Shown: in pieces, positions 22,316 through 34,700 of the stretch
Layout: each line of letters starts with the position of its first letter
Numbering within the stretch: position 1 is the stretch's first letter
Source: Tanypteryx hageni
Taxonomy: Eukaryota; Arthropoda; Insecta; Odonata; Petaluridae
DNA length: 64,000 nucleotides
Assembly: GCA_028673005.1 (NCBI GenBank)
Contig: CM054114.1
Coordinates: 124,649,307 to 124,713,306, forward strand
Reading direction: 5' to 3'
The notes under the pieces: generated by a model
The model's input: only the letters and a program-made list of their open reading frames with translations
The model's database searches: none
Told to the model about the DNA's origin: nothing
Translations under genes and position numbers: made by a program

Positions 22316-24250
22316 AACGAACAAAAGATTTCTTAATACAATTTTAATGGAACCAGGAATTGATTTTCAAAAATCGATATATATATAAACCAAAACGAAA
22401 AATAGTTTTGGAAAGTTAGGTAAGCAGCAGCGATGTAAGTTTTGCTAGAAGTTTCCGTATCGATAAATTCATACTTAAGAAATTTACATTAACAAGTCAG
22501 AAGAGTAATATAAATATTTAGATGGTTACTCACACTCTCCCAATTATTTAGTTTTATTTTTAGTTACGTTAAAGCAACGTAACCGTTTTATTGTGATTTT
22601 TAAGTTGAATCCCTCGTAGCGATGTTGCCATGGCAACCGATATTTCCAGTAGTTTTCGCAGGTTAGCGAGTAACGCGTTTATCTTATGCCCTAATTTCTT
22701 TAAAGTAATTTTTGGACTCGATAGTAACGCATTTTAAATTAAATAAAAATAATTCTCCATGACGTGCATTTTTATGATGACTTGAGATGATACGTACGTA
22801 CGCGCATAAATTTAGCATGCGAATAGTGAGAAAAGGAACCTCATTGAATTCTAGAAAGCTCTTGAGTCTGCAAAAGCATCCGCAGGCGTTACTTTGCGTT
22901 TTGCGTTCGTCAGCTGTTTGCTAATCGTTATCTGTGTGACACGCTTTTTTCTCTCCGAGGATTAAGTAAAAGGTACTCTCTTCTGCAATGAAGATAACAA
23001 AATTACGCTTGATAAGTTAACTATAGATGTCTGCAATTAAGCATTTCTTAAATTTCACTTCGCGTTATTACCTCTTCCTTTATGACGCCGGCTGTGGATC
23101 CACGGTCATTATGGCGACGTCCACCAGCTTCCTTTATTTTTTCGATAAAAACAAACTACGCCCGAAAATGCAAAAAAATCTCTTCAATACGAAATGACGC
23201 GACAATCTCACGTTTCCGTGACGTCACATATCACTATATTGAAAAGTTAAAAGTAATACATTCGAAAAAACCGTATTCTCTTCATATATTTTTCACTTTG
23301 AATTTAGAATCAACATGCGGAGTGAGTTAGTTAAACAAAAAATGAACGGACTCCATCCATCCTTATTGAATAGGAGTTGACACCGCTGCAATTTCGCACG
23401 CTGTCTTTTTGTTTGTTCGAGTTGTAAACGTTTTCATTGAACAAGAGGATCTTTTTTGTCGACGTTTAAATCCTCGGTTAGTTTTTTCTTCTTTTTACGT
23501 TTATGGCCGCCGTTAAAAGAAGGACAACTTCCATAAAAGAATAATATTTCTTGAAACAAGAACGCTTGCTAAATCTTCCACTTCAAAAGCCTTGAAACTT
23601 TCAATATAAAAAAATCTCGACGAACTGCAGGCCGTATAATCTTTATTACTCAAAAGAATATCCGCAAAAAAGTAATTGCGAAGCGCAATAATAAATAAAA
23701 AAAGCTATTTTTCAAAGGCGAAGGAGGTGAAAGGCTCATCAATGCTTTTATTATGCGTTGCGAAAACCTATTTTTTTTCAAGTTGAATTTGGCGATCTCA
23801 GCATTTGTCGTTTTTTTAAAAAAGGAGATTTCATATTTTTGGTCCACTTTTTTAAAGTGTGTTCTTATCGATACCTATCCGATATTCTCCGATTTCTTAG
23901 AATCGATCTCTTAATGGATTGCGCGCTTCTGAAATGGATTGTGCCTGTGTAATGTAACGGACAGCTCTTAATGGGAATAAAAACACCTTATAATATCGGG
24001 AAACGATTAATAAAAAATAAAAAGACTATAAAATTTCGCAACTTAAAAAAATATGTATAGTATCGGAGGAATTGAGTGGTCTTTTTTGTTAGCGAGTTAT
24101 CGCTCAACCTTTGTTGGGCTTAATGACTTAAAAGGTGCTTCATTGTATCGTCGCCAGGGATGTGCTAATCCGTAGTCATGGAGACGCCCTCCAAGTCGGT
24201 GATTTGAACGTTCGTTCTCAACTCGTTGGTTTGGGCGACCCGCCAAGTCG
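22316..24250. other. Intronic DNA, no gene recognised
   Basis: AT-rich. Frames at 23082-23330, 23650-23847 and 23758-23952 are short and without homology. Nothing else supported. Confidence 0.45.
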
Positions 24251-24255
24251 TCGCG

Positions 24256-24520
24256 GGCAATTCGTCGCGTGGCAATTCGTCGCGCGGCAATTCGTCGCGC
24301 GGCAATTCGTCGCGCGGCAATTCTTCGCGCGGCAATTCTTCGCGCGGCAATTCTTCGCGGCCAATTTGTCGTGTGTCAAATTCGCAATAAAAATTCGTCG
24401 CAAGGCAAATTCGTCGCAAGGCAAATTCGTCGCATGGCAAATTTGTCGCAAGGCAAATTCGTCGCATGTCAAATTTGTCCCAAGACAAATTCGTCGCTTG
24501 GAAAATTGTCGCAAATTCAG
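24256..24520 (+). repeat. Minisatellite switching from 15-bp to 16-bp units
   Basis: Seven 15-base units GGCAATTCGTCGCGC (24256-24360, with one T substitution that spread to later units) are followed by a diverged bridge and then 16-base units GCAAATTCGTCGCAAG (about 24399-24515). Frames of 103-131 codons on both strands are artefacts of the array. Confidence 0.9.
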
Positions 24521-24842
24521 GAATCGTTGAGGAAATTGGAAATCCTTTTCTTCATTAATCCTGCGATACACCATATTTAGTGTATGGGAATATATTCGTA
24601 TCTTATCTGATCAGGACGTTGATAAAAGACATTCTTCTTGTCACTTTATGTACGACTCTTTTTAGAGAGAACTCTCTGTAGCTGAAGAAGGAGTAGTTCC
24701 GAAAGCTTTACGTTTGTGATGTTTCTGTGTTTTTGTGTTATTTTACGTGTGTCGCTTCGACATCCCCGGGGCCTCGCCAACCTGAAGTCGTCTGATTGGT
24801 GAGTGCTCACTGGGTTTCCTCATCCCAACACCTTGTTGACAT

Positions 24843-24843
<1 letters not shown>

Positions 24844-24892
<49 letters not shown>
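24844..24892. repeat. (AT)n microsatellite
   Basis: About 24 perfect AT dinucleotides, immediately left of a hAT MITE. Confidence 0.95.
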
Positions 24893-24898
<6 letters not shown>

Positions 24899-24904
24899 AT
24901 GTAT

Positions 24905-25131
24905 AACGGGTGGCCAAACCTATTTTCAGTAATTCGAGAGCCGTATGGCACATTCTGCGCTCATAAATTTACGAACAGGAAACATTACCTGTAATCGAAG
25001 CAATTCAGACATATTGATTGCATGTCCCTTAGACGTTATTGTGTTCTGTAGTGAAAAACGGTGACACGCCACCGAATGGTAATTAAAAAAAGCCGCATAC
25101 CAAGATAAAAGCCGCAGTTTGGCCACCCCTG
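24905..25131. mobile_element. hAT MITE of the GGTGGCCA family, copy 2
   Basis: Left end AACGGGTGGCCAAACC (first bases mutated), right end GCAGTTTGGCCACCCCTG. Internal GAAGCAATTCAGA, TTGTGTTC.GTAGTGAAAA and GCCGCA blocks match 45886-46144. 227 bp. Confidence 0.85.
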
Positions 25132-25139
25132 CTATATAA

Positions 25140-26000
25140 GGTTAGAGGTTTTCAAGCTCTTCTTGCCAACGTATCCCTGAGAGCATTTTCTTTTAATGGT
25201 CTCGTACCCCTTAATACGTTTTAAGTTGATAGTGAGATGAATAACGTTATTTGTTCCCAATTACGTATATATTAAGATAGATGTTTATAACGTTAAAATC
25301 TGTAGATTTGGGGTATTTTGTTCTTTTTAGCGCTATTCTTAGTCGTAACATCGCAACTACTGATTCCGAAGTCATGCGTGGAATACGAAGTAAGAAGAAA
25401 TATCATAATCTTTACCGCTTTCGCGTGCCCCTTCAAAACTCTAAGACGTAACCTTTATGGGTACTGGTTCCCTCGGTTGAAAACTACTATGGGTATTACC
25501 TATATAAAAGTTATTTGTAGAAATTAATTTTTATGTTGTCACTTGTTTTTTTCGTATTCTCCTCGCTTTGCGCATGATTGCCGTCTCTTCTTCCCTGCTT
25601 TTGACGTCGGAGGATTGGATGGACCCTTTTATCGAAGCCCGTGCCATCTGGAACCCTGTCAATTAGCGCCGAACTGAGCTCATGCATCCACTTTAGAAGA
25701 TCCGAAGGGTGATGCAGTTCGGTTGCTATGGAGCGTAATTATAGATACGGGGAGGCGGCAGTTGAAATTAGATACTTGAGGAACAAGTCGGACCTCGATG
25801 ATCGAAGTGTCAATGTGTTTTGAAAAAGGGTGATGCAAGAGAGTCGCGGATTCCACGCGGATAGCGTTGTTTTGGTGTGTTTTTCCCCAAGGAGGGCCAG
25901 AGAGATGCACGTTCCACGATTTTCTTAGAAGCCCTTTTTTATGTGTCTGATGTTTTTCGTACCAAATATGACGGAAAGTTCTTTTTTTGTTTGTAGAAAT
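25140..26000. other. Intronic DNA, no gene recognised
   Basis: A 164-codon minus frame (25680-26174) spans part of this and the tandem repeat that follows. It has no recognised domain. Confidence 0.4.
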
Positions 26001-26001
26001 A

Positions 26002-26092
26002 GTGGCACCCTTGCTTGAGTGAAGGTGGCACCTCTGCTTGGTTATAGGTGGCACCCCTGCTTGGTTTAATGTGTTACTCCTGCTCGGGTTAT
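26002..26092 (+). repeat. Four 23-bp tandem units
   Basis: Units of GTGGCACCCCTGCTTGG plus 6 bases, three of 23 and one of 22, with the last more diverged. Confidence 0.85.
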
Positions 26093-26099
26093 GTGGACC

Positions 26100-28488
26100 G
26101 ATGATGTCATTTTCATGTTGCCCTTGGGCCAAAACGTCCACAGTACCAGTACCAAACTTCATGACAACCCACACAATAGTTTCCGAGATGAAACGTGTGT
26201 GCAGACAGACGGATCCGACTATTTTTTACTTTTCGTAAAAAGCTACAAAAAGAGAAACAGTCGTCCTTACGTCATCGCTCGATCCGTCTCGAGGTTTCCA
26301 TCATTAGGGCTCCCTTCCCGTAGACGAAAATGTTTTTCTTTTGGAATATTATACGTTCCTGATAGGTGTTTAGCATTGTTCGAGTTGGGTATTTCCGAAA
26401 CCTACCGGGGGGTAGGATTACTACGAATGACAAAACGTTAGAATTTTTTGCATGGTTGGTTGGTTGGTTCCTCCGCTAGAGGAGCTGGCGTGTCGGAAAA
26501 GTTCCACATTTTCAAATGTTTTTTAAAAATTTTTTAAAAGGATTTCTATGCTAGATAACTTTAAGTTTCTTTATACGTATATTGCATTTATAGATCAGAC
26601 ATCAGGATTTGGACTTCGTTATCTATAAAAGGGGAAACCCGAAATATTTGTCCTACTTTGATCGAAATTTATTTTTATCATGCGTAGTTTTATCTTGCGA
26701 AACAACCGTGTTCTTTAGGTGATTTGCGGAAATCATGATATGAATTTGGTAAAAGGGTTTGGCCCTCCTTATCCTTTAAATACTTATGGAAAGTAATAGT
26801 TGATGTTGATGTATTTGTGTCTTTTGCAATTTATCAGTAATTATCAAAATAATAATAGTTATTATTATTAATCAGTAGCTAGGTGGTGAAAGCACGCTAG
26901 AGTTATTCTGAATGTGAATACATACGCTTATACACTTGCGTGCATACATATTTAATGTTTATTTATATGCACATTATTATTTTTGTTGGATATCTTGGAC
27001 AGTGTTAAGACTCGCGAAAATGTGATGAGCCATCAATCAGTGAATTTATTAATTCCCAATACACCGAAAAATTGTAAAAAAAGACTGAAAATTAAGATAG
27101 TATTGACATAAAATCGAAATTTCGTTAGTTTAAAAACGCACCAGTCTTACACAGAACAGTGAAACAAAAAAATAACGAGTTAGATGCCAGATAAATTATT
27201 CTAAATACTTTTATTCTCATTCCGTTTGTTTTTGGTGCTTCTTATAAAAGTACGGGGATTTTCGGGATATTAAAGGTCTCGGAATCTTTTATTTTTCAAT
27301 TAAGTATTTTTTAAAAGAGAGAACATTTTGTAATTTGGAAAATGATGTCTCTGCCTGCCGAAAATTTTTTGACTGATTTCCTTGTCACTTTTTATTATAT
27401 ATATATAATCGACTTCATTTCGCTCCTAAAACGGACACTCGTTTCAAAATTTGCAACCTGTGCCCGCGGCTTTGCAAGCCTTTTTATATCGACGGTCGAT
27501 TTTGGCATCCTGTTACACGTCGCCTCGCTAATGTTAGCCGAAGCCGCTAAGCGTCGGCAACGCAAAGGCATTCTTCGCATCAAAAGACCTTTGGCGCCAC
27601 CCGCGGCGGGCGTCCAAAAACGTTGTCTCCGTCCAAGGAACGTAGGTCATCCGACTCATTCATTGTGGACGGCATTTTCGTATTTATGATATTTTTCTCT
27701 CACGGATCGTTCGAGTGTGGCAGAGCTTAATTTCTTTTTCTCTCTTTCTCGTCAACCGTGCGATGGAAATTGGTTCGATTTTCCCTGTAAGAGCGGTGAA
27801 GGATATTGACGGTTGCAACGGCGGGAGTAACCATGGTGACCTTTGTTCTCTACACTCGTAAGAGGTTATTGTCGCAGGAGGCATAGGAAATTACCATATC
27901 TCGAGTGAAGTTTGAAAAAATTTCGAAAAATAACGTCTTCATTTGTACTTTGACTGGCGATATGGATATATAAACTATAAAAATAAGCATCATTCAAAAT
28001 AGTAATCTCGTACTATCGGAACCATTATTGTACCGGTGCTATCGTCTTGGTAACCGTAAAATAGTTCAGCTCAGATTTAAATGGTCCGCTCATCTTAAAC
28101 GGTTTATACCTAACACGAAGTGATAGATGTGACACTTCTATATTTATCTACGGAATTGTTCCAGAAAACAAGATCTTACACACCGCCGAGAAAATGTCTG
28201 CGGTGGTAATTCTTCGATTCGAACGAAGGCCTGAAACCGTCTGTTTAGTTGGTTGCAAATGGCAGCTCGATCCCCATGCTTGCCTTTTTGAATACACCGG
28301 AAACCCTTCGTCATCATCTCTCGTGATACATTTCTTTTTTAAATAGTTGCCAAGGGAGCGAATACGTCATCGGTTGAAAGTTTTATTTCCTTCGATACAT
28401 ACAGTTTGATAAAATATCGGCTAAAATATTTTGTAATAGCCGACGTTTGAGATGACACAGTGCTCAATTATTATTATTATTATTACTA
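26100..28488. other. Intronic DNA, no gene recognised
   Basis: GGTT repeats at 26452-26471. Frames at 26091-26441 and 27342-27689 have no recognised product. A TTA trinucleotide run at 28468-28486 abuts the Helitron end. Confidence 0.4.
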
Positions 28489-28518
28489 ACTAGTACAAAA
28501 GCCCGTCAGTATGACGGG
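28489..28518 (-). mobile_element. Helitron-like 3' end
   Basis: On the minus strand: perfect 7-bp stem CCCGTCA/TGACGGG (28512-28518 and 28502-28508), 8-base spacer, CTAG (28490-28493), then T. The element body would extend to the right. Its 5' end was not found. Confidence 0.7.
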
Positions 28519-28519
28519 T

Positions 28520-31090
28520 ATGCGTGGATTAAATACTAAATTGAAGGCACTTCCCATTCTTCCTCATTTTCTCTCTTCCATTCTCCTCCCTCATATTTTA
28601 AGTTTATAGTCCATTTTTTCCGATTTTTCGACATTTCATAAAGAGGTTGCTATGGTAGCTAGCATTGTTGATCTCAGATTTTTTCATTATTGGACTCGAG
28701 CTTTCAAGTGCATTTACGCATGAAACAAAATCATGAAGGACAAAAACCGATTGAATATTTGTGAAAAGTTCCATGTAAATTTAAAACAAATAAACACGTG
28801 GCGTAAAAACTTGAAGCCAGAAACGACTCCAATGCATTGTAATGATGGGCAACTCAAATAGGAAGATACTTCACGCGTATATTGAAAATATCTTTTCGTT
28901 TGCAAATTTTATTGGGCAGTACAAAGCAAATTACTAAATTGACAATGAGTATGATTAATTTCTTTCGATAATTAAGCAAGAAATGGCCGGTGCATTTATA
29001 GTGATGACAAAAAATGTTTGAATTAAGAAAGCTACTTGCTAAGTTCTTTCGTCATCACGGTAAACAAAACAAAAAGCTAATTAAAATATTAGCGGTCGTA
29101 TGTTCGTTCGCATTTCTTCCACACCTTAGAAATGGCACTGCAGTAAACAAACATATCGTTCAAATTAAGCCGTCATTGCTTCCCTTTCGATTAAAATGCA
29201 TTCAAAATATATAAGCAGAGTTTTCACAATTTATTTCAAATACAATATCCAAGTTCATTTCATTGCTTTTAGATATTGAGGTAATTTTGCTAGATTAGCA
29301 ATAATGCCGTCGCCCTTGACTACGAAATTTTGTCTTGTAAAATTTAGTCAAATTTTCGCGTTAATAACGAATTTGTGGAACGATTCGACGCGTATTCGAA
29401 AATCGATGGCTGGAAAATAAATATCCGTTCTTTTAGGCGTCGCTTGGTGCAAGTCTCGTAATCATATCGCAATTCTAAGTGATTTTAAAATGCAAATGAA
29501 AAATGTGCTGCTACTGTGCAAACATACAGAAAGAAAGACAGAATTCTCTTTAATATATGTAATAGATAATCATTATATTATTTATGAAGAAAAACCGTTA
29601 AGTCAACGCGCACTAGGTTATTATGTTGTTTATTATTATAATGTTGTCAGCAATCACCGAAACAAAAAAAAACTAATTGAAAAGCTTTTTGGTGCCAAGT
29701 GCACGATAATTTTTTTGGACAAACTTGTATAGTTGCACAATTTCAACAGTAATAAATTCATAAGCGCTATTTATAATAACATCGAGGTAACGATAGCATT
29801 GAAACTTTTTATATTAAATTTATTGTATTAAGAATACCATTAAACGCCAAATGTAGGTATTTGTAAAGGCAGGAAAATCTGACAAGCTATAATAGGACCA
29901 AAAATTTATTATGGAAAATAGTAAAGAAGGACGAAAATATATATATTTCTTAATTGATAGCGTGGGTATCTATGTGAAATAACATTTTTTTTAATATACT
30001 ACATTTCCGCCATTTCACGTTGCTAAGAGGACTAAAATAAAAAGACGCGAGAAAGTTCGTTAATTCTTTTTACGACGGGCCAAAAATAAAAATCAAACGA
30101 CTTCCTCTGGCGTTATGCTCGGCATCTTCCTCGAAAGCTCGGCAATATTACGTTACGAACTCCTCATTTCCTTCGCGATGTAATCGAAAGGATTGAAACT
30201 CCGCATAGAGAGAGATTTAGAATAGTCAATTTTTCATTAGCGTATAAATTTATCAATTTTGTTATTCGCCGAAAACCTCGGCGAAGCACTGTTTTAATAC
30301 CGATTATAAGTTTCGCGTTCGTCATGACCACGCATTGTTGCCTCGTTTTGAGCCCCGTTTTCCATCTAAATGCGTTTCGGTGAGAAAATAATATTGTTTT
30401 GGCGATTATATGGTTTTATGCGGCCATTCGAAATCCTGGAATAAATCTTCAGGAGTTTATTTGCGAATAAAATCGACGTGTGCAGCATTAGACGAAGCTG
30501 TCTTTTTTGAAGTGTGCAAGAAGATTTTTTAATTAACGAGGGATTTATCGCGATTTTCGTACCAAACGTTACGATGCGTCACGACTCGTCTTGATGATTG
30601 ATTGCGGTTCATTCACTTCAAGTTTTCCTTCTGTTGGTTCTTTGGTTAATTCTCCCTTATCACGCATGCCTGGAAATATACGCTTAGATCGTTGCGCGTT
30701 GTACCGTAAGCTAGAAGATAACATCGACATCCGTTTCATTAATAAGGTTATTCGCACCCTGTCTCACTAAATGAGGAATATTATCAGTTATTATTAGGCA
30801 TTTAAAAAATGTTTTACTGACATAAGTTTTGTCGCGATGGTTGTTAAAGGGCGACATCTTTCGGTAAAGTCAAGACATTGAAAGCAAAAAAAAAACCAAT
30901 TCAACTTAAAGGATATTATTTGTCGCGAGGGCTCTGACTCAGAGCGCATGGCTGCAGCATTTTAGACCCCGTCCGATGTCTATCGACAAGTGGATAACGT
31001 TTACGTGTGCCAAACTTTTCCTTTGCGGTTGGGGTGTTTCCTACCCCATTTCCGCGCCGAAATCGCAGCACGCCTGGCCTTCGTGTGTCA
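28520..31090. other. Intronic DNA, no gene recognised
   Basis: AT-rich with short frames only (for example 29014-29214, 29490-29732, 30976-31230). No named repeat until the 15-bp motif block at 31100. Confidence 0.45.
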
Positions 31091-31097
31091 CGGTTTC

Positions 31098-31175
31098 TTA
31101 TAACGCGGATTCGCTACACCACGGTTTATTTTTAATACCGAAATTCATACAACGCGGATCGTATTTACGCGGTTT
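31098..31175 (+). repeat. 15-bp-family dispersed block
   Basis: TATAACGCGGATTCGCTACA, TTTTTAATACCGAAATTCAT and TTTACGCGG match the order of blocks at 19895-19970. Confidence 0.55.
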
Positions 31176-31329
31176 GATCGGACTTGGGATATGGGGTTCT
31201 AGATTTCCGAGAGATGATGAGACATTCTGATTGGTCAGGATACTTTGCAAGCTTAGATAACAACACGCTACTTATATCTGCATGTACTTAAATATACCTA
31301 TGTGCATCAGAAAGAGGTTTGGGAATTTT

Positions 31330-31700
31330 GCGACCGGAGGTAGGTTTTGGCACGGGGTATGGAACGCAACTAGCTTTTCATTATGTGAATATAGATTCAC
31401 ATTACACGAATTCACACTACGCGGATTCACATCACGCGGATTCACACCACGCGGATTCACACCACGCGAATTCACACCACGCGGATTCACACCACACGGA
31501 TTCACACCACGCGGATTCACACCACGCGGATTCACACCACGCGGATTCACACCACGCGGATTCACATTACGCGGATTCATATGACATGGATTCATATTAC
31601 GCGGGTTCGCTTTATGCGTATTCGCATTACGCGGATAACATTACACGGAATCAAGTTATACGGGTTCACAGAACACGGATTCACATTTTTCAGAACGCGT
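31330..31700 (+). repeat. 15-bp minisatellite element, copy 3 (about 19 units)
   Basis: Leader GGTATGGAACGCAACTAGC at about 31356, about 19 units at 31396-31679 with consensus TTCACACCACGCGGA, then TTTTTCAGAACGCG. The middle units are nearly identical, which suggests recent expansion. The array opens long frames on both strands (pentapeptide repeats such as ADSHH or VNPRG), which I do not accept as genes. Confidence 0.95.
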
Positions 31701-34700
31701 CCCCACTTTGATAGAAGGGTTGGGCGCATCTCTTGGTTTCTGCCGATGTCTTAAATATTGGACGCCTCCCATGGAATGGCGTGGCACGTCATCTCAGGTA
31801 CGTAAACGCTTCGCTTCAATTATGTAAATCCAATATAAACGTGTTACGTCAGTCGATCATCATCATCATTTATTTTCAGTATCGCCAGCTGTTGCCATGA
31901 TAACATTTTCGAACTAAAGCGATGCTTCTAAAAAATCGGTAGTTCATTGTGTTACTCATTTGCGTTCTAATTGTGTTTTGAGGATAGAAATCACATTGAC
32001 GAGTTTCAATTAACGTTTTCCCGTCATTTTTATGGACATATGGACTAATATAGATAATTTATTACAATTATATTCGCAATTTAAATTATTCATACACCAC
32101 CTATCAGCAAGTTTATATTTTTTTCTTAAAACGTTGTTAGCGATACCAGCGCCTACAAATGGTGATTTTAATCGCAAATATTTTGCAAAATAATTTGACC
32201 GTAATAGTAGGATTCGCAGCAATATTTTGTTATCCATGGAAACGAATAACAATTTTGTTTATTTGGTGTTTTTTTAAATGTGAAAAGGGATTCGAAGCGT
32301 TATTCACTGCGAAAATTGCTCCGAGTTTTTAAAAATTACTCTCAAAATTATCCTCGAGTTTAAATGCTGATAGCCTTTCTTGAAAAAGTGTGTACAACTG
32401 CAATTGTATTCGTTGCTATGTATGGAGAAAGCCGTTTTTGTTTCATTTTTGTTTTGTTTTTACATTTATGTATGCATAGATGTCTTAGGTATGTACATGT
32501 GTGTGGATGTATGTATGTATGTATGCCGGTATATGGAATAGATTCAGCAAACTATTAAGTGGAGATGTTACAGAGAGGCGACGAGGTTGGATGGACGTCA
32601 GACGGAAAATGTCGAGTTATCGCTCGTACGGAAGCGTTCGTCCTCAGTGCTTTTAATGTCGCGTTTCTTTTTTTTCGTCTCATTCAACTTAGCGTGACTC
32701 ACGACGCGCTTACTCGGAAGTGACGCGGTTTTCCTTTAAAAAAGAAGTAAATAAAATAAAAAGACGTCACCCTATCCTATTTTTTTAATCGCTGCTTCCC
32801 TTTACCTCGTCGGGTCTGGCGCATTCCGTCAGAATACGCGCGCTCTCCGCTCGTCTTTTTTTTATTAATCTTTTCGATTAACTGGTCTTTTTTCCTGCAG
32901 TCGGGGAATTCGGACTCTTGTGCGTGTGTAGTACTTGGGGATAGAGTTTCGTAATTTCCTCTGTTTACCTTTTAATTGTACGCTTGTAGTAGTATCTCCG
33001 TTTGCGCAGATCCCGGAAAATGAATTCGAGAATGTTGAATGACTTGAAAACGGCTGAATTTATTTTAACCGGATTTCAGATTTATAGAGACTAGAGCTGT
33101 GTAATATAACGGCCCGAGTTTAATTCCTCCATTTGAATAACATGGAAATGGGAGCGGCTTGTATCTCATTAGCATTTTAAAGTCACTTACAAAAATCGCG
33201 CGACCTTGGATTTCGGACCGAAGAACGGATAAAAGAACGCATATTTATTTTCCCGGCTTCGATGTGATGCAGTATTTTTTTTTGGACACGAAAATTTTGC
33301 GTTTTTTTCGTCAAGGGAAACAGCATTGTTTGTGATTTGGCGAATTCGGACTTGCGTATGGAAAATGCATATACAGTCAGCTTTACGACGATTTACAATG
33401 TAGATACATGTTATAAATGTAGACGCGTTCCCTTGCGAATCCGTGAATTTCCTCGGAAATATCGAACCACTCCATTTATAAAGTAATAAACGTTAAATTT
33501 AAGCAAGTAAACAATAATTTAAAGCATACATACAACATAAATACGAATAAATGCCGATTTAAAAAATAATTTCTTGCGTGAAATCTTATTTTCCACTTAC
33601 TTACCGAGGTTTACGAGTTGATATAGAGCAGTAGAAAAATTATTGGAAAGAAAGAGAGAAAGAGGGGCTGTTATCAGAGGATTTTGAATGGGAGTTAGCT
33701 GGAGATTCGGGAGGAGACTAAGGCATTGATTTTGGTGGCGAATTGGAAGTTGTTAGAGGAATTTCCTTTTATGTATGCGCATTTTGTCCGCCATTATTAT
33801 TAAAACTTCCAATCAAATTGTATAAAACTCAAATGCATAAGCAAAGTCCAAGAAGTCATGGTGACGGTATCATTATGCAATGTGCGTTTCGGCGGATGTT
33901 GTACGTACGTTAAACAGGACTGTAGGTATAGGTGTCATCTATATAGAACTCATTCATAAAAATTAAATTTTATATTGTCACTTGTTTGTCGGTGATATCC
34001 GTCCGTTGTCACGGTTACGTGCGGCAGTCCGCAAGCACACGACACGATAACCGCGTGAAAGAGTCGATGTTAAATGGCAATGCTAGAAAGTAAAACGTCC
34101 GCTTCGCAACATCGGAAAGTCGATCTGCAGAGGGTCGTCTTTTGTTTGGGCTAAAACGTTCACAAATACCATGACAACGGGCGCTACATTGTTTGGTCTC
34201 TTTACGCCAGGCCGTTTTCTCAGCAGCAAGAATGGAGGGTTTCTTGCCGATTCATCTTTTTCTTGCTTTCCATTGTTGCTTGTCGTTTTTACTGTAACAG
34301 TGCCGTTTACTTGGACCTGGTCGTGGCGGTGTGCTCGGATAATTTGACCGACTTGTGGAATTATCTCGATTAACGCACATGAGATCGTCAGTTCTTGGTG
34401 ACTGGGAGATTTAACAATGGGCTTTGTGTTGCATCTTGGATTCCTTCAGTCATCGGAAATGAAAATTAAATTACCGTGATTGCCTCACTAATTGTTGTTT
34501 ATTTCTGGCCTACTTAATTTAAGTAAGTAGGAGCATTATAATTAACTATTGTAATTTCACGTCCAAAATGACGGGTAGTTATGAATGAAGCATTGAATTA
34601 AAATTATAAGTTGAACATGTAGACCTTAACTAAACATTCAGTCAAATGCACACCTAAATAAATAAATTCATGGTTTATTTTCAACATTTATTTGTTCTTA

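Noticed and set aside
24256..24520. CRISPR-like array
   Set aside because: Units are contiguous without unique spacers, and the DNA is eukaryotic.
24135..24580. Repeat proteins DELPR / RQFVA across the 24.25-kb array
   Set aside because: Minisatellite artefact, open in several frames.
25680..26174. 164-codon minus-strand frame
   Set aside because: Covers a 23-bp tandem array and shows no domain or conserved motif.
31272..31711. Apparent pentapeptide-repeat proteins on both strands (VNPRG, ADSHH, GFTPR)
   Set aside because: The 15-bp unit has no stop in most frames, so all frames look repetitive. No start context, no splice signals, mirrored on both strands.
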